A stretch of 64,000 nt of DNA from G963665495 sp963677785 (GTDB lineage: Bacteria; Desulfobacterota; Desulfovibrionia; Desulfovibrionales; Desulfovibrionaceae). A program made the position numbers and the translations under genes. Below are positions 31,552 to 39,793 of this stretch, in pieces (the stretch's first letter is position 1; each line of letters begins with the position of its first letter). The notes beneath the pieces were generated by a model. It was not told the DNA's origin, did not search any database, and saw only the letters and a list, made by a program, of their open reading frames with translations. The stretch is from assembly GCA_963677785.2 (NCBI GenBank), contig CAXXDH010000001.1, positions 558,001 through 622,000 on the forward strand, written 5' to 3'.

Positions 31552-33570
31552 ATGTTGAAACGTACTACTACTGTGAAAGCGTCCGATGAACAGGTCGCTC
31601 GCGTCAAGGCGTCCAAACTCCTGGATACGACGCCGGAAAACGTGTCCGTGACCCAAGGTGCTCCAGGGGCATTCAACGTTGCTTTGCTCAATGCCGATGC
31701 GGAGCTGGAAATTGAGCTGTCCGAGGATAAGCTTGAAGCTGTGGTGATTCAAGGAGAGCCCGCAGTGGGGCAAGGGCAGCGGATGAGCTATGAACGACTG
31801 GTCAACGCGCTTTCCGCGGCAAATGTCCGTATTGCTCCTATTCCTGAATCGGCCAAACTGATTATCTCCACGCTATCCAAGGGGCAAGCCGTCAGCAACG
31901 TGGTCATTGCCAGAGGGAGGAGGCCGGAACCCGCCCGTGACGCAAAGGTTGAGCCTCTTGGAGATTGGCACTTTCCAGCATTGCCGGGAGACGCCATAGG
32001 AAAAATTATTCCCAGCAAGCGTGCTGTGGAAGGGCGGCTTGTCACTGGGGAACGCAAACTTGACGGACCGCAGGATGGTAAGGGTATTCGATTCCCGGAA
32101 GGCTCGGGATGTTATATTGATAAAACCGCCTTGCTGGTTCGCGCCGAACATTATGGCATTGTTTCCACGCACGAGCAGGAAGTCTATTGCTCGAGCCTCA
32201 TTTCGGTCTCCTCCGACGCGATGGAAGTGAAGGCTTGCATTTTTTCCCATGATTTCAAAAAGTCTCCGCTTTCTCCCGAACGCATGCAAGGAGCGCTGGA
32301 AGCCTATGGTATTGAGGGCAAGGTCGATCGGTTCAATCTTGCCACGGCGGCGGAAGAGGCCGCGTCGAATAACGGCTTTGTCAAGGATGTCGTCATTTGC
32401 AGGGGAGTTTTGCCTATTCACGGGCAGGATGGCTGGTTTGAAATGCTTTTCAAAGATGACCGGCCGTCTTTTGGTGTAGAACAGGAAAACGGGCGTATGG
32501 ACTACCGGGCTCGCGGCATTGTCCGCGCCATACGGTTGGGAGATATAATCGGGAAATTGCATCCGCCCAAGCTCGGCGTTCCCGGCAAAGACGTCTACGG
32601 GAAGATTATTCCCGCACGTGAAGGCATATTGCTCAAACTCGACCTGGGCGAGAGCGTCAGGCACGATACGCTACGCGACGAATTTTACGCAGAAATGGAT
32701 GGGATGGTGCTTTTTCAAAGAAACCGCCTTGCCATTTCGGAAACGTTTTGCGTGGAAAAAGACGTGGACATCAGCACGGGCAACTTGATACTGGAAAAAG
32801 GTTCCGTGCATGTTAAGGGTTCCGTTTTGGCTGGTTTTTCGATAAATTCTCCCGGAAACATACTTGTGAACGATGTTGTGGAAAGCGCCGTATTGGAAGC
32901 CGGCGGCGATATCGAGATCAAGGGCGGCATTTTGATGGACAAGGGCGGTAAAATATCGTCAAAAGGCGGTGTTTCAGCCTTGTTTGCCAAGAATGCCACT
33001 ATTGAGTCCTATGGAGATGTCAACATCGCGCATGAAATAAACAACTGCATAGTTTTTGCCGCCAGAAAGGTCATTGCGACTCGTGGAAGGGGAAAGATAA
33101 TCGGCAGCACCATACGCTGTGGGAAAGGGTTGGAAGCCAATGAATTGGGATCCAGCCTTGGGGTTGAAACCCATATCTTTCTAGGAATCGAGCGAAAATC
33201 TTTGGAAAAGGAATCAGCGAAAAAAAAGGAACTGCATGCGGTTTTGCATAAAATATACGCAGTCCTCGGCACGGGTAACCCGAAAGTCATATTGAGTAAT
33301 GCTCCCAAGGAAAAACGTGCCGCTGTGGCAAGCCTGCTGAAAACCAGACTGCAGGCGGAACAAGGTTTGAAAGAGATCGAGAAACGTTTTGAAGCTGAGC
33401 GCATGCGTATGCGCAGGGCTTATAATGCGCGTATCAAAGTGTATAAAACAATTTACCCTGGAACTATCTTCAATTGTTTCGGGGCAAGCTTTCGCGTTGC
33501 TGAATCAGTTTCCTACAGCCAAGTATATTATGATCCAGTTGTAGATAAAATCGTTATTTCTTCTCTCTAG
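31552..33570 (+). CDS. fapA: FapA-family (DUF342) protein, flagellar/polar assembly
   Basis: 672 residues. The central and C-terminal regions carry the beta-helix repeats of the DUF342/FapA family (DISTGNLILEKGSVHVKGSVLAGFSINSPGNILVNDVVESAVLEAGGDIEIKGGI), with paired FapA N-domain features upstream (GDIIGKLHPPKLGVPGKDVYGKIIPAREG). The C-terminal helical part (ERKSLEKESAKKKELHAVL...) is a coiled coil. In Vibrio, FapA directs polar localisation of flagellar factors; elsewhere the family is linked to flagella or cell-envelope organisation. The start ATG at 31552 has only a weak ribosome binding site (AAGAG). It is followed 33 nt later by the GT2 gene. Confidence 0.85.
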   Translation: MLKRTTTVKASDEQVARVKASKLLDTTPENVSVTQGAPGAFNVALLNADAELEIELSEDKLEAVVIQGEPAVGQGQRMSYERLVNALSAANVRIAPIPESAKLIISTLSKGQAVSNVVIARGRRPEPARDAKVEPLGDWHFPALPGDAIGKIIPSKRAVEGRLVTGERKLDGPQDGKGIRFPEGSGCYIDKTALLVRAEHYGIVSTHEQEVYCSSLISVSSDAMEVKACIFSHDFKKSPLSPERMQGALEAYGIEGKVDRFNLATAAEEAASNNGFVKDVVICRGVLPIHGQDGWFEMLFKDDRPSFGVEQENGRMDYRARGIVRAIRLGDIIGKLHPPKLGVPGKDVYGKIIPAREGILLKLDLGESVRHDTLRDEFYAEMDGMVLFQRNRLAISETFCVEKDVDISTGNLILEKGSVHVKGSVLAGFSINSPGNILVNDVVESAVLEAGGDIEIKGGILMDKGGKISSKGGVSALFAKNATIESYGDVNIAHEINNCIVFAARKVIATRGRGKIIGSTIRCGKGLEANELGSSLGVETHIFLGIERKSLEKESAKKKELHAVLHKIYAVLGTGNPKVILSNAPKEKRAAVASLLKTRLQAEQGLKEIEKRFEAERMRMRRAYNARIKVYKTIYPGTIFNCFGASFRVAESVSYSQVYYDPVVDKIVISSL

Positions 33571-33603
33571 TTCTTACAATTATTCCAAATCAGGATTTAG
33601 TGC

Positions 33604-34353
33604 ATGTATAAAGATAAAAAAGTGGTTGTTGTAATGCCTGCATATAATGCAGAAAAAACAATCAAAATAACATATGACGAAGTAATGGCTCAGGAAATAG
33701 TCGACCTGGTTATTGTCGTTGATGATTGCAGCAAGGACAATACCGTTGAAGTCGCGGGAGAACTTCCCAATGTGGTTGTTTTTGCCCACACGAAGAATAC
33801 CGGTTATGGTGGCAATCAAAAATCCTGCTACCGGCTGGCGTTGGAAAATGATGCCGATATCGTCATAATGGTACATCCTGACTACCAATACACGCCGAAA
33901 TTGATTCCAGCTATGGCTTCCCTGATCGGCAACAACCTGTACAGCTGCGTGCTGGCTTCCCGGATTCTCGGTGGCTATGCATTGAAGGGCGGCATGCCCA
34001 TATGGAAATATGTAGCCAACAGGGCGTTGACCTTTGTGCAGAATTTGTTCATAGGAGCCAAATTATCAGAATATCATACGGGATACCGTGCCTTTTCCAA
34101 AGAATTGCTGCAGCAACTGCCCCTGGAGGGGGACTCTGACGATTTCGTTTTTGACAATCAAATGTTGAGTCAGATTGTCTGGTTCGGGCATGCGGTGGCT
34201 GAAATCAGTTGCCCGACACGCTATGAGCCAGATTCCTCGTCCATCAATTTCAAACGGAGCGTACGCTATGGTTTTGGCTGTTTGGGGACTTCCGTACTGT
34301 TTCGTCTCTGCAGGTTGGGGCTCATTCGCAACAGATTGTTTCCTGAACATTAA
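33604..34353 (+). CDS. Family 2 glycosyltransferase (DPM/DpgA-like)
   Basis: 249 residues; ATG at 33604 with AGGA upstream. GT-A fold: KKVVVVMPAYNAEKTI at the N-terminus, VVDDCSKDNT (nucleotide-sugar Asp), NTGYGGNQKSCYRLAL, and VHPDYQY (the DxD-equivalent). No transmembrane helices, so it acts at the cytosolic membrane face, probably on a polyprenyl-linked acceptor as in dolichol-phosphate-mannose-synthase-like enzymes. Neighbours are the FapA-like gene and a membrane-anchored SGNH hydrolase, suggesting glycan building for the envelope or flagellum; that assignment is inference. Confidence 0.88.
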   Translation: MYKDKKVVVVMPAYNAEKTIKITYDEVMAQEIVDLVIVVDDCSKDNTVEVAGELPNVVVFAHTKNTGYGGNQKSCYRLALENDADIVIMVHPDYQYTPKLIPAMASLIGNNLYSCVLASRILGGYALKGGMPIWKYVANRALTFVQNLFIGAKLSEYHTGYRAFSKELLQQLPLEGDSDDFVFDNQMLSQIVWFGHAVAEISCPTRYEPDSSSINFKRSVRYGFGCLGTSVLFRLCRLGLIRNRLFPEH

Positions 34354-34371
34354 TCAGTAAGAAAACCGCTA

Positions 34372-35418
34372 ATGAAAGCATTTTTCGATATCCTTTTCTG
34401 GGTTCTCAAGTGGATTATTCTGCTTTTGTTCGGCCTGGAATTGTTCAGTTTTGTTGTTATCGGCATCTCCAATTACCTGATGTACGGTCATTTCCGGGAA
34501 GGAAGTGTTGTTCAGTACGATGCTCATAGCCTCTTTACCGACATGGAAGGCGTCCGGCCCACCGTGCATTGCGGGGAGCGGACAGAACCTGCTTTTTCGA
34601 TCTGGATGTTTGGCGGGTCCACAATGCGGGGGCAGACCGATGACGATTCACGAACCATTCCCAGTCAGCTAGCCTGCATGCTGAATCAGGGAAGTTCTTA
34701 TTATTATGAAGTCACCAATTTCGGCGTAAACTCGTATAACAGCCTGCTTGAAGTACAACGTCTGCAGCGCCTTTTGATCGAAGAAGAGAAAAAACCTGAT
34801 CTCATAATTTTTTATGACGGCGCCAATGATTGCATGTATTTTTCCCAGCACCGTACGCCCTACGCGCATTATGGCTATAGACGACAAAAGGCTTTGATTG
34901 AAAGTTATTACAAAAGCTTTTTTGGTGTTTTCAAGTCATTGAATGCGATGGTTTATTCGTCATACACCAAAGAGCTTTACGACAAGCTCGTACATGTATC
35001 TGTGAAAATGAAGCCGGATGATCCGCAGGTCGTGCAAATGCTCAAGATAGTTCCCGAACGGTATGATTACGTGAACAAGGTTGCTCATTGCTACGGAGCA
35101 GGTTTTGTCGTGTTTTGGCAGCCATCCTTGTGGGTTGATAAGAGCATTGCTTCCACCAAAGCGGTCGGAGAAAAAGAGAAAACGTTTTTTCCTTTTCAGG
35201 ATGCGGCGGGCACTCTCAGGAATAATTTTAGTATCGTTTACGAAGGGTTGGAAGACAAGCTGAAAGACAAGGATTATTTTGTCGACTTCAAAAATATCCT
35301 TCAGTCCAGGAGTCAGATGGCCTACACAAAAGACGGCGTGCACCTTACGGATTATGGAAGAAAGCTTGTGGCCATCGGCATGGCACGGGATTTGGCGGAG
35401 AGAGATTTGTTGCCCTGA
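34372..35418 (+). CDS. Membrane-anchored SGNH/GDSL-type hydrolase
   Basis: 348 residues. One N-terminal transmembrane helix (about 8-32) precedes a periplasmic domain. All four SGNH blocks can be matched: block I with Ser in FGGSTMRG, block II Gly in TNFGVNSYNS, block III GAND in IIFYDGANDCM, and block V DGVHLTDYG with the Asp-x-x-His pair. Such proteins deacetylate or acetylate surface polysaccharides or act as lipid esterases. Probably co-transcribed with the GT2 gene 18 nt upstream, consistent with modification of an exported glycan. Exact substrate unknown. Confidence 0.82.
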   Translation: MKAFFDILFWVLKWIILLLFGLELFSFVVIGISNYLMYGHFREGSVVQYDAHSLFTDMEGVRPTVHCGERTEPAFSIWMFGGSTMRGQTDDDSRTIPSQLACMLNQGSSYYYEVTNFGVNSYNSLLEVQRLQRLLIEEEKKPDLIIFYDGANDCMYFSQHRTPYAHYGYRRQKALIESYYKSFFGVFKSLNAMVYSSYTKELYDKLVHVSVKMKPDDPQVVQMLKIVPERYDYVNKVAHCYGAGFVVFWQPSLWVDKSIASTKAVGEKEKTFFPFQDAAGTLRNNFSIVYEGLEDKLKDKDYFVDFKNILQSRSQMAYTKDGVHLTDYGRKLVAIGMARDLAERDLLP

Positions 35419-35439
35419 GCCGGATATCGCTGAGAGCGT

Positions 35440-35802
35440 TTATTCGCGTAAAGCGTCGAGTGTGAACGTATGTTTTTTACTCGCAGTGGTTAGTTTTCCG
35501 GAGATTTCGTTGTCAGCGACCATTTTGCCCACGAACAGGTGGCCGCTATGATGTGTGGCTACGACCATTCCGTCGGTAAACGTCCCTTTGAAATGATACG
35601 TTGTTTTCCCTCCCAGAGGTGCGCTGACGTAGACAACGCCTTCGATTTTTCCTCCTTTATGCTGTGCCACATAGGCTTCCACCCGAGAGAACATGCAACT
35701 CCCCACCCAGTGTCCTGAGCAGTTGCTTACGGGCGTCACGGCTCGAGAGCCTCCGGAATAAAGAACGAGCAGCAGTGTGATGAGAAATATTTTTTTGCGC
35801 AT
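35440..35802 (-). CDS. Small secreted protein, unknown function
   Basis: 120 residues with a clear signal peptide (MRKKIFLITLLLVLYSGGSRA, cleavage near AVTP). The mature part is small and beta-rich in appearance, with two cysteines (NCSGHWVGSC) that could form a disulphide, then repeated Gly/Thr/His-rich strands (YHFKGTFTDGMVVATHHSGHLFVG). It resembles small lipocalin-like or avidin-like beta barrels, but I cannot name the family. ATG at 35802 with AGGA seven bases upstream. It is the last gene of the minus-strand series that starts near 47.5 kb, though the 54-nt gap allows a separate transcript. Confidence 0.75.
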   Translation of the reverse strand: MRKKIFLITLLLVLYSGGSRAVTPVSNCSGHWVGSCMFSRVEAYVAQHKGGKIEGVVYVSAPLGGKTTYHFKGTFTDGMVVATHHSGHLFVGKMVADNEISGKLTTASKKHTFTLDALRE

Positions 35803-35856
35803 AGTATAATCCTGTCTGACAGAGTGGTCCGGGATGTTCTGTTGCTTTTTTTTCGC

Positions 35857-37644
35857 CTATTGTTGTTTTTCTGTCACGTTTAGCAACGAGCGGACATCGA
35901 ATATTCGGTAATAAGGACCTATTTTTCGGCAAGGCCAGCCAGTTGATCCTAATAATGCAAATTTCCTGCCTTGAGAAATGAGACCATTGATACGTGTAGC
36001 AAAAGGTTCGAAGAACGGATGGTCGCTTGGTTTGCCCTTTTTCGGCCGGATACGCGCCAGAGTCTTCATTTCCAACCCCAGCGAACGACATAGGGACTGA
36101 AGCCAAGCCGGAAAATGGGCTGCCTCATAAAAAGGGAGCATTTTGCGCGACGGCAGCAGATACTCCGGGTCAAACTGCCGTGTGTCAACCACAAGGTAGT
36201 CTATTCGATATTTCCTGACGAACTGCCGTATTGTTTCAAGATCCTGAGAATAATAAGCGGTAAAGAAATCATTGAGCCGGGGCTTCAGTTTTATCCACAA
36301 ACCACGGCACCACGGATGGGCCAGTTCATAGGAGCTCAAAACATTTCTTTGGCCAAAAGCGAGGACATTGTCCATGGTATGCGGATGCCCCGCAAACAAA
36401 GCGTCTTTGGAGCAAGACCGTACGGCCTCGAATAAGGGCTTGTCTGCGGAATAATCCTGAAGTGCCTCGTTTTGCAGCCGCAAGCCTGCCAGCAACATGC
36501 AGCAGACAAGGAGCAGGAGTTGTTTACGGCGTCCGAGTCTGTTGAGCAGAGGAGTAATACAGAGCCCTATGAGCAGGGTGTAGACCAGGACCGTCGTATA
36601 TTCGAGATAGCGTGTGGGAATAAACAGTTTGAGTAGTACGATCCTCGCGGTAAAATACAATAGAAGGGAGGCGCACCCCAGGCTCAGGATTCCACCCAGC
36701 CGGGGGGCCAGTTGCTTCCAGGGAATCCGGCGGGCTCCCAGATAGCACGCGTATGCCAGAAATAGTGCGCATAGGATGCCCAGGCCGATCCCGAATTCCC
36801 TAAAGGGCAGCAGGCGCTCGAAAGGCCGGTAGGCGATTTCGTACCACAGCGAGGAGACAGGGAGGATGGGAAAACGCCCGAGTTCGCCGAATTCGGGTTT
36901 GCCCGTCATTTCTGCTGCCGTCACCAATGGGCCGTATCCGGCCATGGTCATTTCCAGAGAGAACGCGTACGTGATGGCCGCCGCGGCCAGCAGCACCAGC
37001 CAATGCGAGATGCGCGACAGCAGAGGCGGTTCGGGAGCGCGCCGTATTTTCCATAACGTCCAGGCGAGAACAAGGGTGGCGCCGCAGAGTACGGCAATGT
37101 AGGGAATGAACAGGGCGGCGAGGAGCAATCCGGACGCCGTTATCCAGGCGCTGCGGCGCATCCAGCCCCACAGGAACAAGGCCAGCAATGGTGCGGCAAA
37201 TGCGCGGGCCAAGCCCCCTGACATGTTATAGAGAAAACCCGGCATCAGCCAGAAGATCGCACAGGCGCTCCAGGCGGTAGTCTGTCCCATGAGTACGCTA
37301 CCGCAGCCATATACGCAGACTCCCAGAAAAACATACAGAATGCCCGGCAAAAACTGGCTGAAGCGTAAGGGCGATACAAAGTGGGATGCCAGCCAGTACG
37401 TACCGCGAATGCCGAAGGAGACATAATGCCTGGCATAATCCGTCAGCCAGCTGTCTGAAAACAGTCCAGGCGTACGCCATGCTTCCATCCAGTAGATCTG
37501 TTGGCGGACATCGTCATTGAGCAGCAGAGGATTGGTGAAAACGGCATAGTGCGCGAGACAGAACACAATGGCGGAACACAATCCGGCCAGGAGATATCCC
37601 GAGCGATTATCCTGTGTCAGAAGGATTCGAAGTACGGCGGACAT
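35857..37644 (-). CDS. Polytopic membrane protein, possible lipid-linked-sugar glycosyltransferase (GT-C-like)
   Basis: 595 residues with about 11-12 transmembrane helices followed by a soluble C-terminal part (about 420-595). The first extracytosolic loop has LLLNDDVRQQIYW: an acidic Asp-Asp pair after helix 1 is the hallmark position of GT-C enzymes such as ArnT/PMT. The C-terminal segment (IDYLVVDTRQFDPEYLLPS) is similar to the soluble tail in such membrane glycosyltransferases. I infer a GT-C-like role in decorating an exported lipid or glycan. It begins 34 nt after the GNAT-type gene. No clear ribosome binding site at 37644. Confidence 0.7.
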   Translation of the reverse strand: MSAVLRILLTQDNRSGYLLAGLCSAIVFCLAHYAVFTNPLLLNDDVRQQIYWMEAWRTPGLFSDSWLTDYARHYVSFGIRGTYWLASHFVSPLRFSQFLPGILYVFLGVCVYGCGSVLMGQTTAWSACAIFWLMPGFLYNMSGGLARAFAAPLLALFLWGWMRRSAWITASGLLLAALFIPYIAVLCGATLVLAWTLWKIRRAPEPPLLSRISHWLVLLAAAAITYAFSLEMTMAGYGPLVTAAEMTGKPEFGELGRFPILPVSSLWYEIAYRPFERLLPFREFGIGLGILCALFLAYACYLGARRIPWKQLAPRLGGILSLGCASLLLYFTARIVLLKLFIPTRYLEYTTVLVYTLLIGLCITPLLNRLGRRKQLLLLVCCMLLAGLRLQNEALQDYSADKPLFEAVRSCSKDALFAGHPHTMDNVLAFGQRNVLSSYELAHPWCRGLWIKLKPRLNDFFTAYYSQDLETIRQFVRKYRIDYLVVDTRQFDPEYLLPSRKMLPFYEAAHFPAWLQSLCRSLGLEMKTLARIRPKKGKPSDHPFFEPFATRINGLISQGRKFALLGSTGWPCRKIGPYYRIFDVRSLLNVTEKQQ

Positions 37645-37677
37645 GGCGTATCGGCTGTGCGGATGGACCCGCTGGAT

Positions 37678-38814
37678 TTACAAGGGCCGCTCAAAAAGGC
37701 GCCAGGTTTTGTACTTTTTGGCTCCATAGCGAGCAAGGGCGCGCATGTATATACGCAATTGTTCGGGAATAAGCGAACAGTCGCAGAATTGAATATTTTG
37801 TTGGTCAAAGTCTACGTAGGAACTCAGAATGAGAGCGTGATGCAGATTATGGTGCTGAAATTCAGGTCGGACGCCGAGCAGCAAGGTACGGATTTTTGTT
37901 ATGGGCTTGAAGCGCGCATGGTAGAGCAGTTTAAGCAGCCCGAAGAGATTGAGCTTTCCATTGAGTTTCTGGATAACAGGATTCAAATCAGGAATTGAAA
38001 TAATGAAAGCAGCAACGCGATCGTCTTTGGTCAGCATGAGCCGGATAAGGTCCGGGCGCAGGACGGGCTTGAGTTCCTTGAGAATGTCTTCGAACTGGTG
38101 TTCGGTAAATGGGACGTGCCCCCAGTTGGAACTCCAGGCCTCGTTGAAAATGTCCCGGACTTCGTTCCTGCGTTTGATCAGATCACTGGCTTTGGCCGAA
38201 GTCAGAACAAGATCATGGGTTTTCATGATTTCGTCCAGCTGTTGTTTCATGGGGCCAGGATCCGCCATGCTATCCCGGTCGATTTTCATGGCGAACCAGT
38301 CAATGATTTTAGTAAAGCCCCATGATTCGACAAGTGTCTGGTAGTACGGCGGATTGTGCGTTTGCAGCATGGCCGGCAAGGTGTCGAATCCTTTGATGAG
38401 CAGACCGACTTCATCGTAGATACCGAAACTCAGCGGACCGAGAATACGCTTCCGCCCCTTGTCGCGAAGCCAGGATGCGGCGGCTTCAAACAAGGCGTCT
38501 GCTACGTGCTGGTCGTCGACGGATTCAAAAAAACCCCAGAAGCCAGTGTCGTCATGATATAAATCATCATGCCGGAAGTTGAGATGCGCGGATATGCGTC
38601 CCACGGGTTCGCCGTCACGAAAGGCAAGAAACAGACAGGCCTGGCCGAATTCAAAAAAAGGCCCTTGCTTAGGATCCAGAATCTTTCGTTGTTGGGAAAT
38701 GACCGGAGGCACCCAGCAGGGATCTTGTCGCTGCACGCGCCAGGGGAATCTGATGAAGGTTTCCAGGTCTTGTTTGGACTCTACAGGCTTGATGCGAATG
38801 GTTTCGCTGGGCAA
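37678..38814 (-). CDS. GNAT-fold acyltransferase (YghO-like / so-called dATP pyrophosphohydrolase family)
   Basis: 378 residues from a TTG at 38814 with GGGGA five bases upstream; no other start gives a full-length product. N-terminal PVESKQDLETFIRFPWRVQRQDPCWVPP followed by a GNAT-like core; a second Gcn5-like acyl-CoA-site segment lies near LLLGVRPEFQHHNLHHALI. The family is often mislabelled as dATP pyrophosphohydrolase; from memory it includes E. coli YghO and the acyltransferase assigned as ceramide synthase in Caulobacter. That relation is recall, not computed. Next to an alpha-oxoamine synthase cluster it would be the N-acylation step of an aminoketone lipid. It begins 10 nt after the adaptor gene stop. 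Confidence 0.75.
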   Translation of the reverse strand: MPSETIRIKPVESKQDLETFIRFPWRVQRQDPCWVPPVISQQRKILDPKQGPFFEFGQACLFLAFRDGEPVGRISAHLNFRHDDLYHDDTGFWGFFESVDDQHVADALFEAAASWLRDKGRKRILGPLSFGIYDEVGLLIKGFDTLPAMLQTHNPPYYQTLVESWGFTKIIDWFAMKIDRDSMADPGPMKQQLDEIMKTHDLVLTSAKASDLIKRRNEVRDIFNEAWSSNWGHVPFTEHQFEDILKELKPVLRPDLIRLMLTKDDRVAAFIISIPDLNPVIQKLNGKLNLFGLLKLLYHARFKPITKIRTLLLGVRPEFQHHNLHHALILSSYVDFDQQNIQFCDCSLIPEQLRIYMRALARYGAKKYKTWRLFERPL

Positions 38815-38824
38815 CAGCTTCCCC

Positions 38825-39793
38825 TTATTTCTTCGGCAACATGGTTACCTTGGTTTTATATCCTTCTTTGAGCAGAAGATCCGGGTTGGGCACGGAAAGT
38901 TCCACAGGGTAGTAGGAGGGCTTTCCCAGGCCGGGATCCACAGGCGCCCAGGAAATGCGATCCAGCGTTGCCTTAAAGGTCTTGTCAGGGATGGAAGAAA
39001 TGGTGACACGGGCCTTGTCGCCAAGCTGCATTCGGCTGGCTTCAATCTCAAAAACCTGAGCAAGAATAATCATTGGATCCATAACGCCGATTACGATACC
39101 AAGGCCGGGGTCGAGTTCCGCTCCCGGACGCACGGTGTGTTTAATCCAGATGACATGTCCGTCGATAGGAGCTTTTAGGGTAACCACTTGAGGGATACGG
39201 TTGCTGGTTACTTTTTCTCCCAGAACGGAACTTAATGCGGCAATTTCATCCTTGACGGACTGGCGAAGCACATCCATCTGATTTTGCAAGTGGGCGCGCT
39301 GTTTTTCCAGGGATTCGATGGACTGGGCAACCTGCGCCTGGTTCTGCGCGGAAGCCATTTTTTGTTTGGCAAGTTGTTTCAGTTCCTTGAGTTTGGCCCG
39401 CAAAGGAACGATGGATTCGTTAACCTGCGCCATACGCACTTCGATTTCCTGAATATTCTGCGGCGAAACTCTGCGGCGTAAATCAGCGATCACGGAGGGA
39501 TCCAGCTGCAAAACAAGCAAAGGATCCCCTTTTTTTACTTTTTGCCCGGCAGTGACGAGTACGTCCGTCACGATTCCTTTGTAAGGAATGGGCACATTTC
39601 TTTTCAAAGAAGAAACCAGTTTGCCCTGGAATACGACCTCGGGCAAAACGCGCCTGGATTGCTTGGCTGGCTTGTTTTGTTTGTCGGCCTGGCCCTTATC
39701 CTGACAGACGCCTGTTGCCGGAAAAAAGCCGGAGATGCAGGCGCTCGCAGTAAGGAAAGTAATAACTAGCGCAATACTAAAAAGAGTTCGCAT
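38825..39793 (-). CDS. Periplasmic adaptor (membrane fusion protein, HlyD/MacA-like)
   Basis: 322 residues from an ATG at 39793, chosen because it begins a good signal/anchor sequence (MRTLFSIALVITFLTASA); longer frames reach back into the upstream gene. A broken biotinyl/lipoyl-like domain (IPYKGIVTDVLVTAGQKVKKGDPLLVLQLDPS, then KAPIDGHVIWIKHTVRPGAELDPG) flanks a helical hairpin (VNESIVPLRAKLKELKQLAKQKM...), followed by a beta-barrel domain. It would bridge the MacB-type permease and TolC-like protein. It overlaps the outer-membrane-factor gene by 17 nt, indicating coupling. Confidence 0.88.
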   Translation of the reverse strand: MRTLFSIALVITFLTASACISGFFPATGVCQDKGQADKQNKPAKQSRRVLPEVVFQGKLVSSLKRNVPIPYKGIVTDVLVTAGQKVKKGDPLLVLQLDPSVIADLRRRVSPQNIQEIEVRMAQVNESIVPLRAKLKELKQLAKQKMASAQNQAQVAQSIESLEKQRAHLQNQMDVLRQSVKDEIAALSSVLGEKVTSNRIPQVVTLKAPIDGHVIWIKHTVRPGAELDPGLGIVIGVMDPMIILAQVFEIEASRMQLGDKARVTISSIPDKTFKATLDRISWAPVDPGLGKPSYYPVELSVPNPDLLLKEGYKTKVTMLPKK

